A DNA stretch of 64,000 nucleotides from Xanthostigma xanthostigma (GCA_963575645.1 OY754468.1:19058465-19122464); one strand, 5' to 3'. Counted from the first letter of the stretch, positions 1 through 12,599 are shown. Program-made: numbers and translations. Notes: generated by a model not told the origin, from the sequence alone.

Positions 1-1530
1 AGTGTTATTGTCAGGCACACCGCTACAAAATAATGTCAATGAACTGTTTTCGTTATTGAATTTCTTAGAACCATTGCAATTTTCTAATAGTGAAGCATTT
101 TTACAAGAGTTTGGTTCTTTGAAAAGTGAAACCGAAGTGTTAAAGTTACAAGCTTTATTGAAACCGATGATGCTTAGACGATTAAAAGAAGATGTTGAAA
201 AATCGTTGGCTCCAAAAGAAGAAACGGTGGTAGAAGTTGAATTAACAAATATACAGAAAAAATACTATCGAGGCATACTTGAACGAAACTTTTCGTTTTT
301 ATCCAAAGGTACAACTTCAGCAAATATACCTAACCTAATGAATACTATGATGGAACTTAGAAAATGTTGTATACATCCATATTTGTTAAATGGTGCCGAA
401 GACCAAATTGTTTATGATTACAAACAATCTCACGGTGAAGATACGGACGCATATTATAAAGCGTTGATCAATTCTTCTGGTAAAATGGTTTTAATAGATA
501 AACTTCTTCCAAAGTTGAAAGCAAACGGCCATCGCGTGTTAATTTTCAGTCAAATGGTGAAATGTTTAGATATACTTGAAGATTATTTAATGTATAGAAA
601 ATATCCATTTGAGAGAATTGATGGTCGTATTCGTGGAAATTTAAGACAAGCTGCCATCGACAGATATTCAAAGCCCGATTCAGATAGATTCATATTTTTG
701 CTTTGTACAAAAGCAGGCGGCTTAGGTATCAATTTGACGGCCGCCGATACTGTGATTATTTACGATAGTGATTGGAATCCTCAAAATGATTTGCAAGCTC
801 AAGCTAGATGTCATCGAATAGGTCAACAAAAAATGGTCAAAATTTATCGCTTGCTATGCAGAAACACGTATGAGAGAGAAATGTTTGACAAAGCTTCTTT
901 AAAATTGGGCTTGGATAAAGCAGTGTTGCAAAGTATGAATACTTCACAGAGTGGTAAAGATCCAAATAATAAACAGTTATCAAAGAAAGAAATTGAGGAT
1001 TTGCTAAAGAAAGGCGCCTATGGCGCTATTATGGACGAAGATAACGATGGAGATAAATTCTGCGAGGAAGACATAGATATGATTTTAGCCCGCAGGACAC
1101 AAGTTATTACTATGGAATCAGAAAAAGGCTCGACGTTCTCGAAAGCAAGTTTCGCTTCTTCGGGTAACCGTTCTGATATCAATATAGACGATCCAGATTT
1201 CTGGAATAAATGGGCCAAAAAAGCCGAAATTGATACGACAGAAAAGGACGAGAGCGAAGATTTAGTTATGACCGAGCCGAGGCGCAGAACTCAAATTAAA
1301 CGCTACGGACACGATGAAAGCGTAGTCGATATGTCGGAATTGGAATCTTCCTCGGAGAGTGACGGAGATGGTGAAGGGCTCGGACTATCTGGAAGAGGTC
1401 GCCGAAAGTTGAAAAAGAAGAAATCCAAATATTTGACGGATGAATACATCCCAAGAGAGAAAGATGTTGTCTATGGAAGCTGGGCTCGAAGCGAATGTTT
1501 CAAAATTGAAAGAGGACTTCTTACCTTTGG
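1..1530 (+). CDS. kis: kismet (CHD6-9 type remodeller), exon with SNF2 helicase C lobe; 5' end outside window
   Basis: Kismet is the insect CHD6/7/8/9 homologue, an ATP-dependent nucleosome remodeller of the nucleus that acts in transcription. This exon is open from base 2 (base 1 belongs to the preceding codon) and has no true start here. It begins in helicase motif III ([10 protein letters not shown]), passes the [12 protein letters not shown] block, and carries the helicase C domain at about 520-850: [21 protein letters not shown] (motif V) and QARCHRIGQ (motif VI, arginine finger). Then follow [28 protein letters not shown] and an acidic/basic tail typical of CHD6-9. The donor is TTTGG|GTAAAT at 1530/1531 and the exon ends in phase 2. 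Chromodomains and ATP-binding motifs I-II must lie upstream of the window. Assignment to the CHD6-9 subfamily rests on the later SLIDE-like and BRK regions. Confidence 0.97.
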
Positions 1531-1617
1531 GTAAATACATTTCTTATTTATACAGTGAACGTTTGAAGTTTCAAGGCTTTGAACAATTTATTCTCATGGT
1601 CATCCATTTATTTACAG

Positions 1618-1705
1618 TTGGGGACGCTGGCAGGAAATCATAACGCATAGTCAACTTCACAAGGGTTGGAGAGATAGTGATGTTGAGGATTGTGCCAGAG
1701 TTATT
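1618..1705 (+). CDS. kis: kismet exon, start of SANT/SLIDE-type DNA-binding region
   Basis: This short exon lies between a TTTACAG acceptor and an ATT|GTAAGT donor. Its first base completes the glycine codon left open by the previous exon (phase 2), and it ends in phase 0. It encodes WGRWQEIITHSQLHKGWRDS followed by DVEDCARVI, the start of the conserved DNA-binding segment that follows the helicase in CHD6-9 proteins. The exon is too short to be found as a free ORF; it was placed by joining splice phases. Confidence 0.95.
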
Positions 1706-1768
1706 GTAAGTAAATAATTATTTTACAGTGTTGTTCATTTATTTCATTGTGGATATATTTCGTTTCAG

Positions 1769-2055
1769 TTGTTATATTGTCTTCGTTTTTACCGCGGTGA
1801 TGAGAAAATTCGTAGTTTTATTTGGGATTTAATTACACCTACTGAAGATGGCGGAGATGCTTCAAAGATAACGCGTAACCATAGCGGTTTAAGAGATCCC
1901 GTACCACGAGGTATTAGAAACAAAAATAAAAAGAACAAGATGAAAGAAACGGGCAAATTGCCTGATTCGAATCATTGGAGCCGAAGCGAGAAATATGACG
2001 GTGATATATTTCTTGAAAACAATTACAAAAAGCATTTGAGCCGGCACGCAAATAA
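1769..2055 (+). CDS. kis: kismet exon, SANT/SLIDE-type region continued
   Basis: The acceptor is CGTTTCAG at 1761-1768. The exon opens in phase 0 with LLYCLRFYRGDEKIRSFIWD, which is strongly conserved in CHD6-9. It continues through a lysine-rich stretch (NKNKKNKMKETGKL) and the block SRSEKYDGDIFLENNYKKHL. The GTATGT donor follows 2055 and the exon ends in phase 2. The intron before it is only 63 bases and the one after it 105 bases, in contrast to the multi-kilobase introns further on. Confidence 0.95.
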
Positions 2056-2160
2056 GTATGTAATAACGCCTTAAATACTAATTATTGCAAATAATTAATT
2101 ATAAAATTTTAATGTAAAATTTTTAAACGAGAAAAATTAAATGCTAATAATTTTTTATAG

Positions 2161-2250
2161 ATTACTTCTTCGAGTCAGAATGCTGTACTACATCAAACAT
2201 GAAATCATAGGAGACTTGGTACAACATATAGCAGACGGTGTACACGCCAG
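2161..2250 (+). CDS. kis: kismet exon, SLIDE-like helix block
   Basis: This 90-base exon lies between a TTTTTTATAG acceptor and a GCCAG|GTATGA donor. It enters and leaves in phase 2. It encodes LLLRVRMLYYIKHEIIGDLV then QHIADGVHA, a helix-rich segment conserved in CHD6-9 (typically ...IIGD..QHIADG...). It is too short for an independent ORF but is fully supported by frame continuity with both neighbours. Confidence 0.93.
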
Positions 2251-5200
2251 GTATGATTCGATAGTGTTATTCAGCAGTCCGTTTAATTTAAATTCTTTTT
2301 TCGGTTTCGATGACTTTTAAAAGCCATGCAAAATTAAATAAATATTTGGGTACTCGGCTGAGAAACACTGTCATAATACTGTTCTTTTTTTTAATTTTAA
2401 CAATTTAATGGGAATTTTTACTAATTTTTTATAAATATTTTAACATTTAAATGTATTGTAGTAGAGAGATGTTTTGTGTACTACTGAAATTCCATTTATG
2501 GGTAGGCTCAGCGGATCTTAGCGCCATGTGAACAACTGCTTGAGCATTTTGTAACAGCTGACTAGGCGTTTTGTATTTGCACAACTTCTATTTAATTAAA
2601 AATTGCTATCGATGATAGATTATAGACGCTGTCAATTATTAGCAATTTAACAGATCTGTTATAATTTTTAAGTGTTAAAATAATGTCATTGTTGAAGCTA
2701 CCCAATGTAACAACAGTACCTTTCTACAACTAATACATTTTCAGCCATCAAATTTACATCTTTTATTTACTAATGCATGATTAAATTTAAAATTCCTGTT
2801 TGTTTAATGTTATTTATTACTGAACTGCTTGAATATGCCAGAATATTTTTATTAAAATTAATATCATTCCATCACATTTTTAGAAAGCCTTTGCCTTTTT
2901 ATAAGTAAATATGTTTACTATTGTTACTATTCATGTCAACATTTAAATTACAATACCCACAAATCATTTTAACACTCATTTATTAACTTCACCTGTATGT
3001 ATCCTATATGTTTGTATCTATCTAAAAATGCAATATTTCAATTTAATTTTCACCCACTTGCAGAGTCTGAATAATTTGAAATTTTGCACGCGTGTCAAGA
3101 ACCCATTACAATACAATAATTTATATTAAAAAACAAAGACAATTGAGTGTTGGTTTTTAGGGTTATGATTAAATTCCATTTTTTTTAATGATCCAGTAAT
3201 TATGAAACGCTAGCTTTATTAAATCATTGCCAATGAATGATTAACACTGACAGTTGCAATGATAACATAAACAAGATTAAAATAAAAGATAAACAAAATT
3301 CACCTGATAAATCTTTTTAAATGTAAAGCTGTAATGTTTTGACACCTGATTCGATTTATTTAGTTTCAATTTTAGTCATAAGATAGCGTGACTTAAGAAG
3401 TTACTTGCCAATTTAGTGAATATGAAATAAAAATTGCGTTCTCTATGGATTTGTTGATTGAAATTTAAATGTTGGCATTAAGCATTTTATTATTATTTTT
3501 GATCGATTAATTGATTGTTTTTCTTGCTGCTATGCCGGGTTTCTTGCCTGTTTTATTTATTAACCTCACAAACACGCTGCACTATAAAACACTTTAAAAT
3601 GCATTTGTATGAATGTTTATATATTTTACTTACACATTTTAATTGTAAATGTTTCATACATGTTTATGCTTCACAAATGATTTTGTGAAGCGAATATCAA
3701 ATTCATAATTATTTTTTTGCATCAAATATTTTTTTTTTTATCACTCGTCATCAAGAATTTAATTTCATCATACAGTGTGAAATACTTAGGGTCTGCAATG
3801 AAGTTTTTTTTACCGTTGTCAATAATATCAGGTTTTCAAATAATTGAACAGGAGCCTTAGTCAATTGATTTTTTTTAATCACCATATTTATTAAACATCT
3901 GTCTGTTGTAGAGAATTTTGTATAAATCTGTCATATAATAATTGTATAGTAAGATCACCGACAACAATTCATTTCGAAGATTTTATTGATATCTATAAAA
4001 TGTTCTAACTTTGCAAAGTTCATTATGTTGAGAAAACCAAAATATTCTATTAAATATAATTTGACGCGTTCATTTTGGCTTTTAATACTAAATAAGTTAA
4101 GATTTAAACAATCGTGAAAAAATTTGTATTCAATTTTTTTCTAAAAATGTATTTATATTTTTTTATGTTAGTAAAAATAACTCATTTGCAGACTTGTGCA
4201 AACGTTTATTTGATTTTTTTTTTATTAATTGTGAAGATGTATCTCGAATCATTTAAAATAACCTTCTAGGCAATGTCAGCTTTAGTTAATAATTATCTAT
4301 TAATTAAGACAATTATCCCGTAAAAGATAAAACTTTATACAATAATTTAGTAGAGATTTGGCTGATGAAATGAAAAGCAAAAGGTAAGCAGAAACCTTCG
4401 TTCGGTATTATTATTAAATTGGAGAATTAAAGTACCTATACTAGCGGAATTCGCGTAAGAATGAGCTGTAGCTATCAGTAATGTAATCAATGTCAATTTT
4501 TAGACATTCCCGAATTTGAATACTTGCAGCCAATATTCGCGAAAACATAAGATATTTTTTTTAAAGAAGTAAGAAGAAAAGCTCATTTAACGAAAATGCT
4601 ACGAAGTTAATATTTTGTCCTATTTAATATTGTTTTCACATTGTTATGTTTTTTCTGATATTAATATTCGCATTTTTTTTGTGAATGCGAGTGTCAAAAA
4701 ATATGCGTGTAGGAAACAATTGTTTCTGAATGTACTGGACACAAGGTATTCTTTCCATTATGTAATCCCTCTTAGCACATCTTCGTATGTTAAAGGATTG
4801 TAATAATCATAAGGTCAAACGATTAATATAATTGGTTGTGATCCAATTAAAGCTGTACCATGGTGGAAATATTTTCACCATGGCACAATACATACTCCTT
4901 ACTCCTAGCTTAACATTCTAGATTCATCGACAGTTGTATTTGTTGATTTCTAATTCATTTGTTCAACTCACAAATAATTTGAAAGCATTACTGCTCTAGT
5001 TGTTATTTTCTGTATTTTTGTAATCATTTGCTTTTTTGAGAACCGTTTAACTACAGCTAAATTATACTTAAGTGTTTACATTTGGGTAGAACTGAAAAAT
5101 TTGCAGTGTATTTGATTGTTTAAGAAAGTTAGAAAACTAGCTTTTGAAGGTTGTTTCAGACAAATAGTGATACATTTTCATAATTGTCAAAATTTTTCAT

Positions 5201-5254
5201 AAAATGCAAAAAATTACTAGTTTGTGTTATTTTGATAGACGTATGAGACATAAT

Positions 5255-6140
5255 ACGGGATGAATAATTTAAAACGAAACATGCACAATCACATATTCGA
5301 ATAATATAGAATAGAACATAGATCTTCCTGCATCCATTCAGGCAGTGGAACATACGTAAATTATTGTGTTGTTAGCCAACAGACATAAGTTGACACTAAC
5401 TGTCGCTGTTTGGCTAAGACTTTTTAGGAAATCAAATATATTATGGAGAAGTAACTCATTAAATACTTTAAAAAGCAACTGTTCTTTTGTTATGAAGATC
5501 TGTCAAAAAGAAATTAGGTAGTTGCCAAGCATACTTTTATTAATTTTTACGTGTGAAACCATATGTAACCGTGCAAACGAAAAGTAAATATTCAATAAAT
5601 AAAATTATCGACCAATTTTTCAGACAATATATTAACAAAAAATATAAAATTAATACATTAACGTTTCAATCCGGATTGAAACGTTAATGTATTAATTTTA
5701 TATTTTTTGTTAATATATTGTCTGAAAAATTGGTCGATAATTTTATTTATTGAAGAGTTCTATTCAGACGTTAATCAAAGATTTGAAAAGTAAATATAAT
5801 TAGTCGTTACTCGCGAAAAAAATATTTATTCAAATTGAGTTCACGTCACCATAACAACCCGTTGGGTCCACGCACTGATATGCCCATGGTTTTCCGAGGA
5901 ATTTATCATTTGAACTTAATTTTAAAATGCATAATAGCCTGACTCAAATCATATCAAAATCCATAGTCTCCGAACAAATGATGACTCACTTTTCCATACG
6001 ATGAACCCAGGATGACTGATTCACGGCTCATTATTTTGAGAATAATGAGTATATGCATCATAGTGCCTGCTGAAAGGCATAGGTACTGTCTAATTATTCG
6101 TGCAATTTTCGTTTTAAATTATTCAGCCTGTATATCATTC
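5255..6140. mobile_element. TIR element, family with ends GATGAATAATTTAAAACG
   Basis: The left end at about 5258 (GATGAATAATTTAAAACG, then AAACATGCAC) is inverted at about 6095-6135. A related sequence, in opposite orientation, lies at 12190-12340 in a later kismet intron. The two share an AACGTAAATTATTGTG-like block about 100 bases inside. No transposase is seen, so it is non-autonomous. The family is unassigned. Confidence 0.55.
5591..5754. repeat. perfect 164-bp palindrome, no spacer
   Basis: The two 82-base arms are exact reverse complements around a central TCCGGA-type junction (CCGG at 5671-5674). The ends are TTCAATAAATAAAAT on the left and its complement on the right. The right flank (GAGTTCTATTCAGACG, then TTAATCAAAGATTTG) matches, in reverse, the spacer of the foldback at 13741-14267, so the two share an ancestor. 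An exact arm match in noncoding DNA implies very recent origin or active homogenisation. Confidence 0.95.
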
Positions 6141-6481
6141 TTTCATCATGAAAACGGCACGGCACTCAGTATAGCAAAATCTAAAACAAAAACTAATTGG
6201 CCTATATATTTATATTATGTAGTTTATATAATAATATTGGTCCTGTTCAGTGCACTTCCTTCGATCGCTCTGCATACGTGCTGTTTATATTTCTGATTCA
6301 ATATCAATAAAAATAAAAAAAAATCGTTTCCTATCGATAATTACTCCATAAACAGTACATTGGTGCATTTGTTCATTGAAGAGGATCAATAATATAATAT
6401 CCAACATAATGAGTAAGTTGGATTTGCAAAGAAAATTTCAAAACAAAATCTGGACTATGTTGGTTGTGGTGGTGATTGCAG

Positions 6482-6736
6482 TGCCTTGCCGATATACCCA
6501 CCGCATTGCGATCTGCCCCCCACATTATGGTGGGACGTTGAGTGCGACAAATCACTACTAGTGGGCGTATGGAAGCATGGCTATGAGTGCTATGGCGAGA
6601 TACGTAATGATCCCGCCCTATGTTTCCTGGCCTTGTGTGGGCCGGCGCCCCACACTACCGCTACTACTACTACTACCACTCCGCTTGTTGTCTCCGCTGG
6701 TAAAGCTAAACACACACCATCACCTGACACCGCACT
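6482..6736 (+). CDS. kis: kismet exon with WWD...DKSLL...KHGYE SLIDE-like motif
   Basis: The acceptor is GATTGCAG and the donor CACT|GTAAGTAG; the exon enters and leaves in phase 2. The protein reads LPPTLWWDVECDKSLLVGVW then KHGYECYGEIRNDPALCFL, matching the CHD6-9 signature WWD.EADKSLL.GVFKHGYE...RADPALCFL. A low-complexity Thr-rich tract (TTATTTTTTP) and APHT follow and are likely insect-specific. The cysteine after WWDVE replaces the usual alanine. The upstream polypyrimidine tract is weak, but the frame and family match leave little doubt. Confidence 0.93.
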
Positions 6737-9700
6737 GTAAGTAGCTCTCCAAATGTCCCTTGGATACCCCTCGACTGTGGAGCCTTCTTCAATCATTTAG
6801 TGTCGCGTTTTTTTATTTACACAGTCGACTGAAAATTTTATTTATTCCAAAGGTAATGCAGGGTGAATTATGTTGCGGTGAAATTATTAACTCGAAACTA
6901 AAAAAATCACTAACTTTTTTTTCATAATTTATATCCGTCAAGATTTACATCTAATGAGGAATACATACACTTTCCAAATTCTTTAGTATTGCCATACGAT
7001 AATATTAAAGATTGATATTTAGAACTGTCTTTAAAAACTGAAAATTAGTGTAGTAATCCATCCAATAGACGAGATTTGACATACATTTTATTTTTGATCT
7101 CTTTTTTACACTGGATACAAGTACAGGCTAGTAGAATATTGCCACCAGAGCTTCTAGTGCTTGGCTTGCTTCAGATAGAACAGTTGGTGGAACATTTTAC
7201 TATACTAGTAATTGCTCGTATGATATTGGTTATGATAAAAATAATGCTCTTAGATTATTATTAGCACTTTCCAGTTGAATGTTACATAAGCTACAGTCGA
7301 GACAAATTAGGACTACTCTTAATTAAACTGGCACTATTCACTCGTGCGAAGGATCACGCACTAATTACGCTAAAAACATACCTCAGTGAAAATTGAAAAT
7401 TTCTATGGATATGATAGTCCAAGAACAATCTTCGTGAAATACCTACCTAAAATCTCAAACAGCAAAAAATTTGAATGATCGTTCTTGGGGTATTAGAAAC
7501 TGTTCTGACTATGAAAAAGTGTGCTCCGATTTGCAGTTAAGGTAAAAACCACCCCTTTAAATTCAGATACAATTGGCACAAATTGAAACATATAAACGGA
7601 ATATCCATTTGTTTTTTCGCTCTATGCGTTAAACCTCTTTTGGCGGGGGGGGGGGGGGGGGTGTTGCGCAATGGATAAACGAAAATGTAACACCGCCACC
7701 GTGTTCAGTATCCTCCAAAACGGGAGGTGGTAATCTCATAAAATCGCAAAATATTCAAGATAAGGAAGGTAAAAGTGGCCAAAGACAAATCACCCGATAC
7801 GAAATTCAAGTAATACGCTGGGGTTTTTATAACCGGAACTTTATTCCAGACGCTAAAAATATTCCTCATATATACAGAAATTTTCAATTTTTACCGAAGT
7901 CACAATGTAATTTAGTGCGCATGATTTGTTTACGCACAGATTCACTCAGATGTGTACGAGACTGGAAGGTGTATTTTTCGTGCAACTTTGGAAAGTGAAA
8001 TTTTTCATAAAAATTACAGAATATTTTTGGTTTTGTTTTTTTTTTTTTAACTCACGGTGTTCCATATATTTTTTTATATTTAATCAGCTTTATCATTTTT
8101 TCGAGGTTTCGTGTTATTAAAACTATAATTTTATCAGACATTTTACATTTACTCTGCTTTACCTTTAAACAAATTACTAATTTATATTGAGATAGAAAAT
8201 TTAAATAATAATAAACAATAACATCTTTTTTCCTGGTGAAAATTTTTAGTTTTTTGAACTATAATTTTTTTGAGATGTTTTGGGAGTTTGATAAATTAAG
8301 TACCTATCTCGTTTGTAATGAAGTGACTTAAGTAATGTCAACACCAGCGATTTAGTGAGTGATAATATTACAAACAAGATAAATACTACATTTCTTGCAT
8401 TTCTCTCCTATAATTTATAGCTTATTTTCACTTCATAATAAGTATATATTTATATGACAGTTCGGCTATATTGGAAATTTGGATTGTTTACGGAGACAAA
8501 GCCTATTTTGGATCTCTGTCGCTCATATGGATTTAAATGGCAACTGACAGAGTTATATAACTATTGCATTGGTAAAATCGTATTACTTTTGTTTTACTTA
8601 AGGCACTTAACTTAGTGCGAAAAGGGAACATTTGACTACTGCTATACAGAAATGAAAAGCAGCTATTTTATAGTGAGTCGTGCAAAGATATATCAATTAT
8701 AATTTAAAAAAAACGTTGCTATTGTATATTATATATTTTTAAAAATTTTAACTTCAGGTTACGATGGGTTTGATAAAAATGTATTTTATATTTTAAATTT
8801 ATTTTATGAAAAGGATATCAGGATTTTTTTGTGAATTTTGTCTTGAAAATATTGTCCGGCCCTCAAGCCTATCCATTTCACACAGATATCATTATTTATT
8901 TATCATTTATTGTTCGCATGCTTGTGGCTAATAAGCTGGCCGTAGTTGTTGAATTATCATTATTTCGTCGTTCGACATTAATATTGCCACAGAATGAGAA
9001 ACGACATTTGGTATTTACAGAACTGCACACTATTTCGAGAAAGAATAGAAGTCAAGAACCTGGGTAGATCAGTCTTTAAAATCGCTAAATTGTTAAAATT
9101 TGAATTTAGGTACTTTGTGATTTAAATATATTCAAGATGTTTTTATCCATAATTTACAAACACTTGTTTCTTTGCCTATGTCATCTCAAGGGATTCGTAG
9201 GATATCTCTGGACATCCAGTCTGTCGGGATCAATCTTTTTCCATCAATAATACATAAATTTTTAATCAAACTAATCAGATATGAGAAATTTTTTTTACGA
9301 GAGATGGATACATCGGCAGTTTTTGTTTTGTTTTTATATCTTTGTATTTTTTTCTCGCAAAATCCACTTCTGATGTACCTAGTTACTCCTGACAATTTCT
9401 TTTCTTTTAAATTTTGGAACATAATAATTCCGAACATTTTTCAAGTGCCTGTACAAATGTGTTTTGAATTCTGTGTTCTCATAAAACACGCCATTAAGTT
9501 TATTAATAATTGTTTTTATTCATTGTATCGTTTGCAGTGATCAGTAAGTTTTATTTTTATATATGCGGTTTGTTAATTTTTACATTTTTGTTTTGCTTAA
9601 CTTGGCAGCAATAACTTAAAATATTCCTTTATACAAGTATATTTATATTTCTGCACTAAAAACTTAGAAATTCGAAAATCACAGACAACTGTATTTTGTT

Positions 9701-9740
9701 TCTGTGTTTGAACGTTCATATTTTTTTTTTTTAACAACAG
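6737..9740 (+). other. kismet intron, 3.0 kb
   Basis: AT-rich. It holds a possible TIR element at 7352-7923 and a run of 17 G at 7645-7661. Open frames at 8831-9067 and 9172-9540 look like chance frames: no recognised domain and AT-driven codon content. Confidence 0.75.
7352..7923. mobile_element. degraded TIR element (MITE-like)
   Basis: The left end (GATCACGCACTAATTACGC followed by GAAAATTGAAAATTTCT) is mirrored imperfectly at 7840-7923 (AGAAATTTTCAATTTTTAC, then TAATTTAGTGCGCATGAT). The arms are about 70 bases. The interior is noncoding and includes the G17 tract. The family is unassigned and the TSD unclear. Confidence 0.45.
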
Positions 9741-10065
9741 TACCGAAGAAGAAGCACAAGCTGCCGGTATGTCTAATGTGGAAGACATGGGATATGAGGA
9801 GGGTGAAAGTTCAAAGTCTACTTTGATTAAGGAAACGCTTTCGGAAACTGTCTCCGAAGGCGCTGAATCTTCACCGGGTCCCTCTTCGTTGTTAGAACCG
9901 CAGATAACGATGACAGTTGAAGACAAACCAATATCGGAAGATGGCGGTGGTGAAAAACATGCGTGGCCTTCTATGCAAGACATGAATACTAGGCTGAGAA
10001 GAGTAATTACGTCTTATCAGAGAAATTACAAGAAAGAAGAGCAAAAAATGCAACAAAAAGTGAAG
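9741..10065 (+). CDS. kis: kismet exon, acidic linker and basic helix
   Basis: The acceptor is AACAACAG after a T-run at 9721-9732; the donor is GTGAAG|GTAAGA. It enters in phase 2 and ends in phase 0. The first half is acidic and Ser/Glu-rich (LTEEEAQAAGMSNVED, GESSKSTLIKETLSETVSE). The end is a conserved basic helix, WPSMQDMNTRLRRVITSYQ then RNYKKEEQKMQQKVK, which in CHD6-9 leads into the ERREKF/SANT segment of a later exon. Confidence 0.93.
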
Positions 10066-10261
10066 GTAAGATTTAATTTTATTCTTGCGTAAGTTGAAAT
10101 ACTTGCTTCAAAATCAATGGAGAATAATACTTTCGTTTTTTTTTATAGAAAGTGTTGCAATAATCTGAAATTATTTTGGAAAAAAAAGATTGATTGGTTT
10201 ACGTTATTTACTAAATATGCATTTATAATAAACAATTTTTAATTAAATAGTTCATAGTAGG

Positions 10262-10679
10262 AGTGCTATGAAACATTTTTGGGAAGGTATTTGAGGCACT
10301 GCAAATTAGTGTAACACTTCTTTTGAAATGTCTGAATACAAAATCGAAGACCTTGCTTTGCGAAATTTTATTTGCAAAAAAAGTCCTTGAGGCATTTTGA
10401 ATTTTTAATACCTTCAAATTGACTACTTAATAAAATAAGCCAGATTATTTAGTTAGGTCAAAATGTTTGCCAGGCTAAGTAATCTGACTTATTTATTTTA
10501 TTAAAAATTAAATTTGAGGGTATAAAAATTTCAAAATGCCTCAAGGATATTTTTTGCAAATAAGATTCCACGAAGTTAAATTCAAGGGTTTTTGATTTTG
10601 TGTTCAGACATTACAAAAGAAGTGTTACCCAAATTTTACGCTGCCTCAAATGCATACCCAAAAAGGTTTGATAGCTCTT
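10262..10679. mobile_element. foldback element with about 190-bp arms
   Basis: AGTGCTATGAAACATTTTTG at the left end is mirrored by CAAAAAGGTTTGATAGCTCT-like sequence at the right. Arms run through TTGAGGCA, GTAACACTTCTTTTG, CTTGAGGCATTTTGAA and AGATTATTTAG/AAGTAATCTG to a centre near 10470. A one-arm fragment of the same family lies at 42911-43024. No coding content. Confidence 0.8.
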
Positions 10680-11335
10680 GGACTATAAGGAAGCAAAATG
10701 ATAGATGTATTCTAAAATGTCTTTTTATGCAAAATATATTAAATACTTAAGATAGTGTAAATCCAAAGTGCAGTGTTGTAGCAAGTATTTTTTTGTGAGA
10801 ATTGTTTTATCTTTTTGCATTTTTTTTTTTGTCATAATTCATCTTCTCATTAGTTTAAAAGCTCGATATTATACGATTTGCAATATTTATTCAGAATGCT
10901 TTAGAAATTTGCAGTTAAAACTTCTGTTTTTAGTGCATGATTAGTTTTTATTTCGAAATTGTTGAAATATCTTGTCCAGTGTTCCAAGGAAAACTGTTAA
11001 ATTTCATTGTTGTTGATGAGAATGTTTTCAAATAAATAATATTGTTGAGAATTTTTAATTAAAAATAATATGTTCCTTGCAAAGTTGGCAATACGTTATA
11101 TTATTTTTTATAGTAGACACCATTTGTTCTGTACAATTTTCATGTCTACTTACATTATTTTTTAAAATCATTCTTTAAAATATTAAATTTTGTTCTTTAA
11201 CAGTATTTTGAAGTTTAACTTTTTTTTTATAACTAAGTAAAAATTAATAATATTTATTGTGTTGCTTCGAAATTGAATATTAGAATACCTACTTCACATT
11301 TTTATGGTAGCTAAATATGTTTTTACTGTTTCTAC

Positions 11336-12340
11336 AAGATGAATAATTTAAAACGAAGCGTGCAAGGTCATAGATTCAAAATAATTAAGTCATCGAGATA
11401 TGGATGGAATTTTGTCAACTTATTTCTTAATATATCTGCAATAAGTACCCAAAATTTCAGAAAGGTTTGCTAAAAAAATTATAAGATTTATAATTATGAC
11501 ATTAACATGAGCTCTTACGGAAAAATCGTGCATTCATAGTTTAATATCTGTAAAACACATAGTAATATCACCAACAACATTTTGTGATTTTTAGGATACG
11601 TTAGTCACTTATCTAAGAAGCTCTGTTCAAGATTTTATCTATTGTCACCGCGGAAAATCTCGAGAAAATAATACTTATTGCTGAAAAGTATCAGAAGAGC
11701 AGGCTAATTTTTATTAAAATACGCGTTTACAGTTGATAACAGCGCACTCATGTAATATATAGTTTAATATATATTATGTATGTATGTTTTGCTGTCTAAC
11801 AAACTGTACCGAAATAGAAGTTTTGAATCCGAGAGTTGACGTCAGCGAAGACCCGCGCCTTAGACCGCTCGGTCAACGATTGCTCTTACAGTAGTGGTAT
11901 AACATACTAACAGTAATAAACACTTGCTGTAGTCCAAAGGAAGGTTACAAATAAACATACATACATACATACAAACTTACAAGTGAAGTTAATATAAAGC
12001 GTGTAAAATGTTTAAAACTCAACCTTATTTTCAATCATTTTTCCTCACTTTAGTAAAATGTCATTAGCTCTGTTCCCGCAACGATCTGATACCATTTGCA
12101 AATGGACAACGCATTCATAAGCGAATGCAGATTCGGATGGTTTGAGATCGTTGTGCAAACAGAGCTAATAACTATATTAAAAACAAATTAAACTATGTCT
12201 ATTGCCCAACAACACAATAATTTACGTTCTGTTAACCTGTGTGAAAATGGACATGGAGAGATCTTTTTTGTACCTTTTCCAATCGTTCGAATCTGTAAAC
12301 TTGCACGTTTTGTTTTAAATTATTCACCCAGTATATTGTT
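11336..12340. mobile_element. TIR element, same family as 5255-6140
   Basis: GATGAATAATTTAAAACG (11340) and its inverse GTTTTAAATTATTCACCC (about 12320-12337) form the ends. The right 150 bases are homologous to 5240-5390 in reverse. The small MITE at 12063-12169 lies inside. Noncoding; family unassigned. Confidence 0.5.
12063..12169. mobile_element. short hairpin MITE
   Basis: ATTAGCTCTGTTCCCGCAAC at the left is mirrored by TTGTGCAAACAGAGCTAAT at the right, with GATCTGATACCATTTG mirrored imperfectly inside. It is 107 bases long, noncoding, and nested within the larger TIR element around it. Confidence 0.7.
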
Positions 12341-12599
12341 TAGTATGTGTACGTGCAATATTTTGTTATTAATTCAAGAATGAAGAGGTTTAAAAAACGT
12401 AAATATTTTTTTAGCTAACAATGCAGAATCTTTTTGTTTTCTTCATCTTATTTAAGCCGTACACAAGCTACTGAATTTAGTACGATAAATAAATCTTGTT
12501 GGCTGTGCTTTGACTTATTGTATTTTTTATTTGGGCTGTGGTTATTCTGGCTTTAACTGTAGCGCATTGTTGCGTTTTCTGTTGTTGTCTCATCTCCAG

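Larger units (their letters stand above)
2251..6481 (+). other. kismet intron, 4.2 kb, with repeat relics
   Basis: No further coding exon is seen. Positions 2260-4430 are plain AT-rich sequence with nothing I can name. About 4440-4800 resembles the GTGATGTAACGAAT hAT-like MITE family seen intact at 31361-31777. Positions 5240-6140 form a terminal-inverted-repeat element that holds the perfect palindrome at 5591-5754. Confidence 0.8.
10066..12599 (+). other. kismet intron, 2.5 kb
   Basis: Contains a foldback at 10262-10679, a TIR element at about 11336-12340 and a small MITE at 12063-12169. The rest is AT-rich with nothing recognised. Confidence 0.75.

Noticed and set aside
9172-9540. 122-aa open frame in a kismet intron
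   Set aside because: AT-driven, Phe/Leu/Ile-rich, no splice support and an equally long frame on the other strand.
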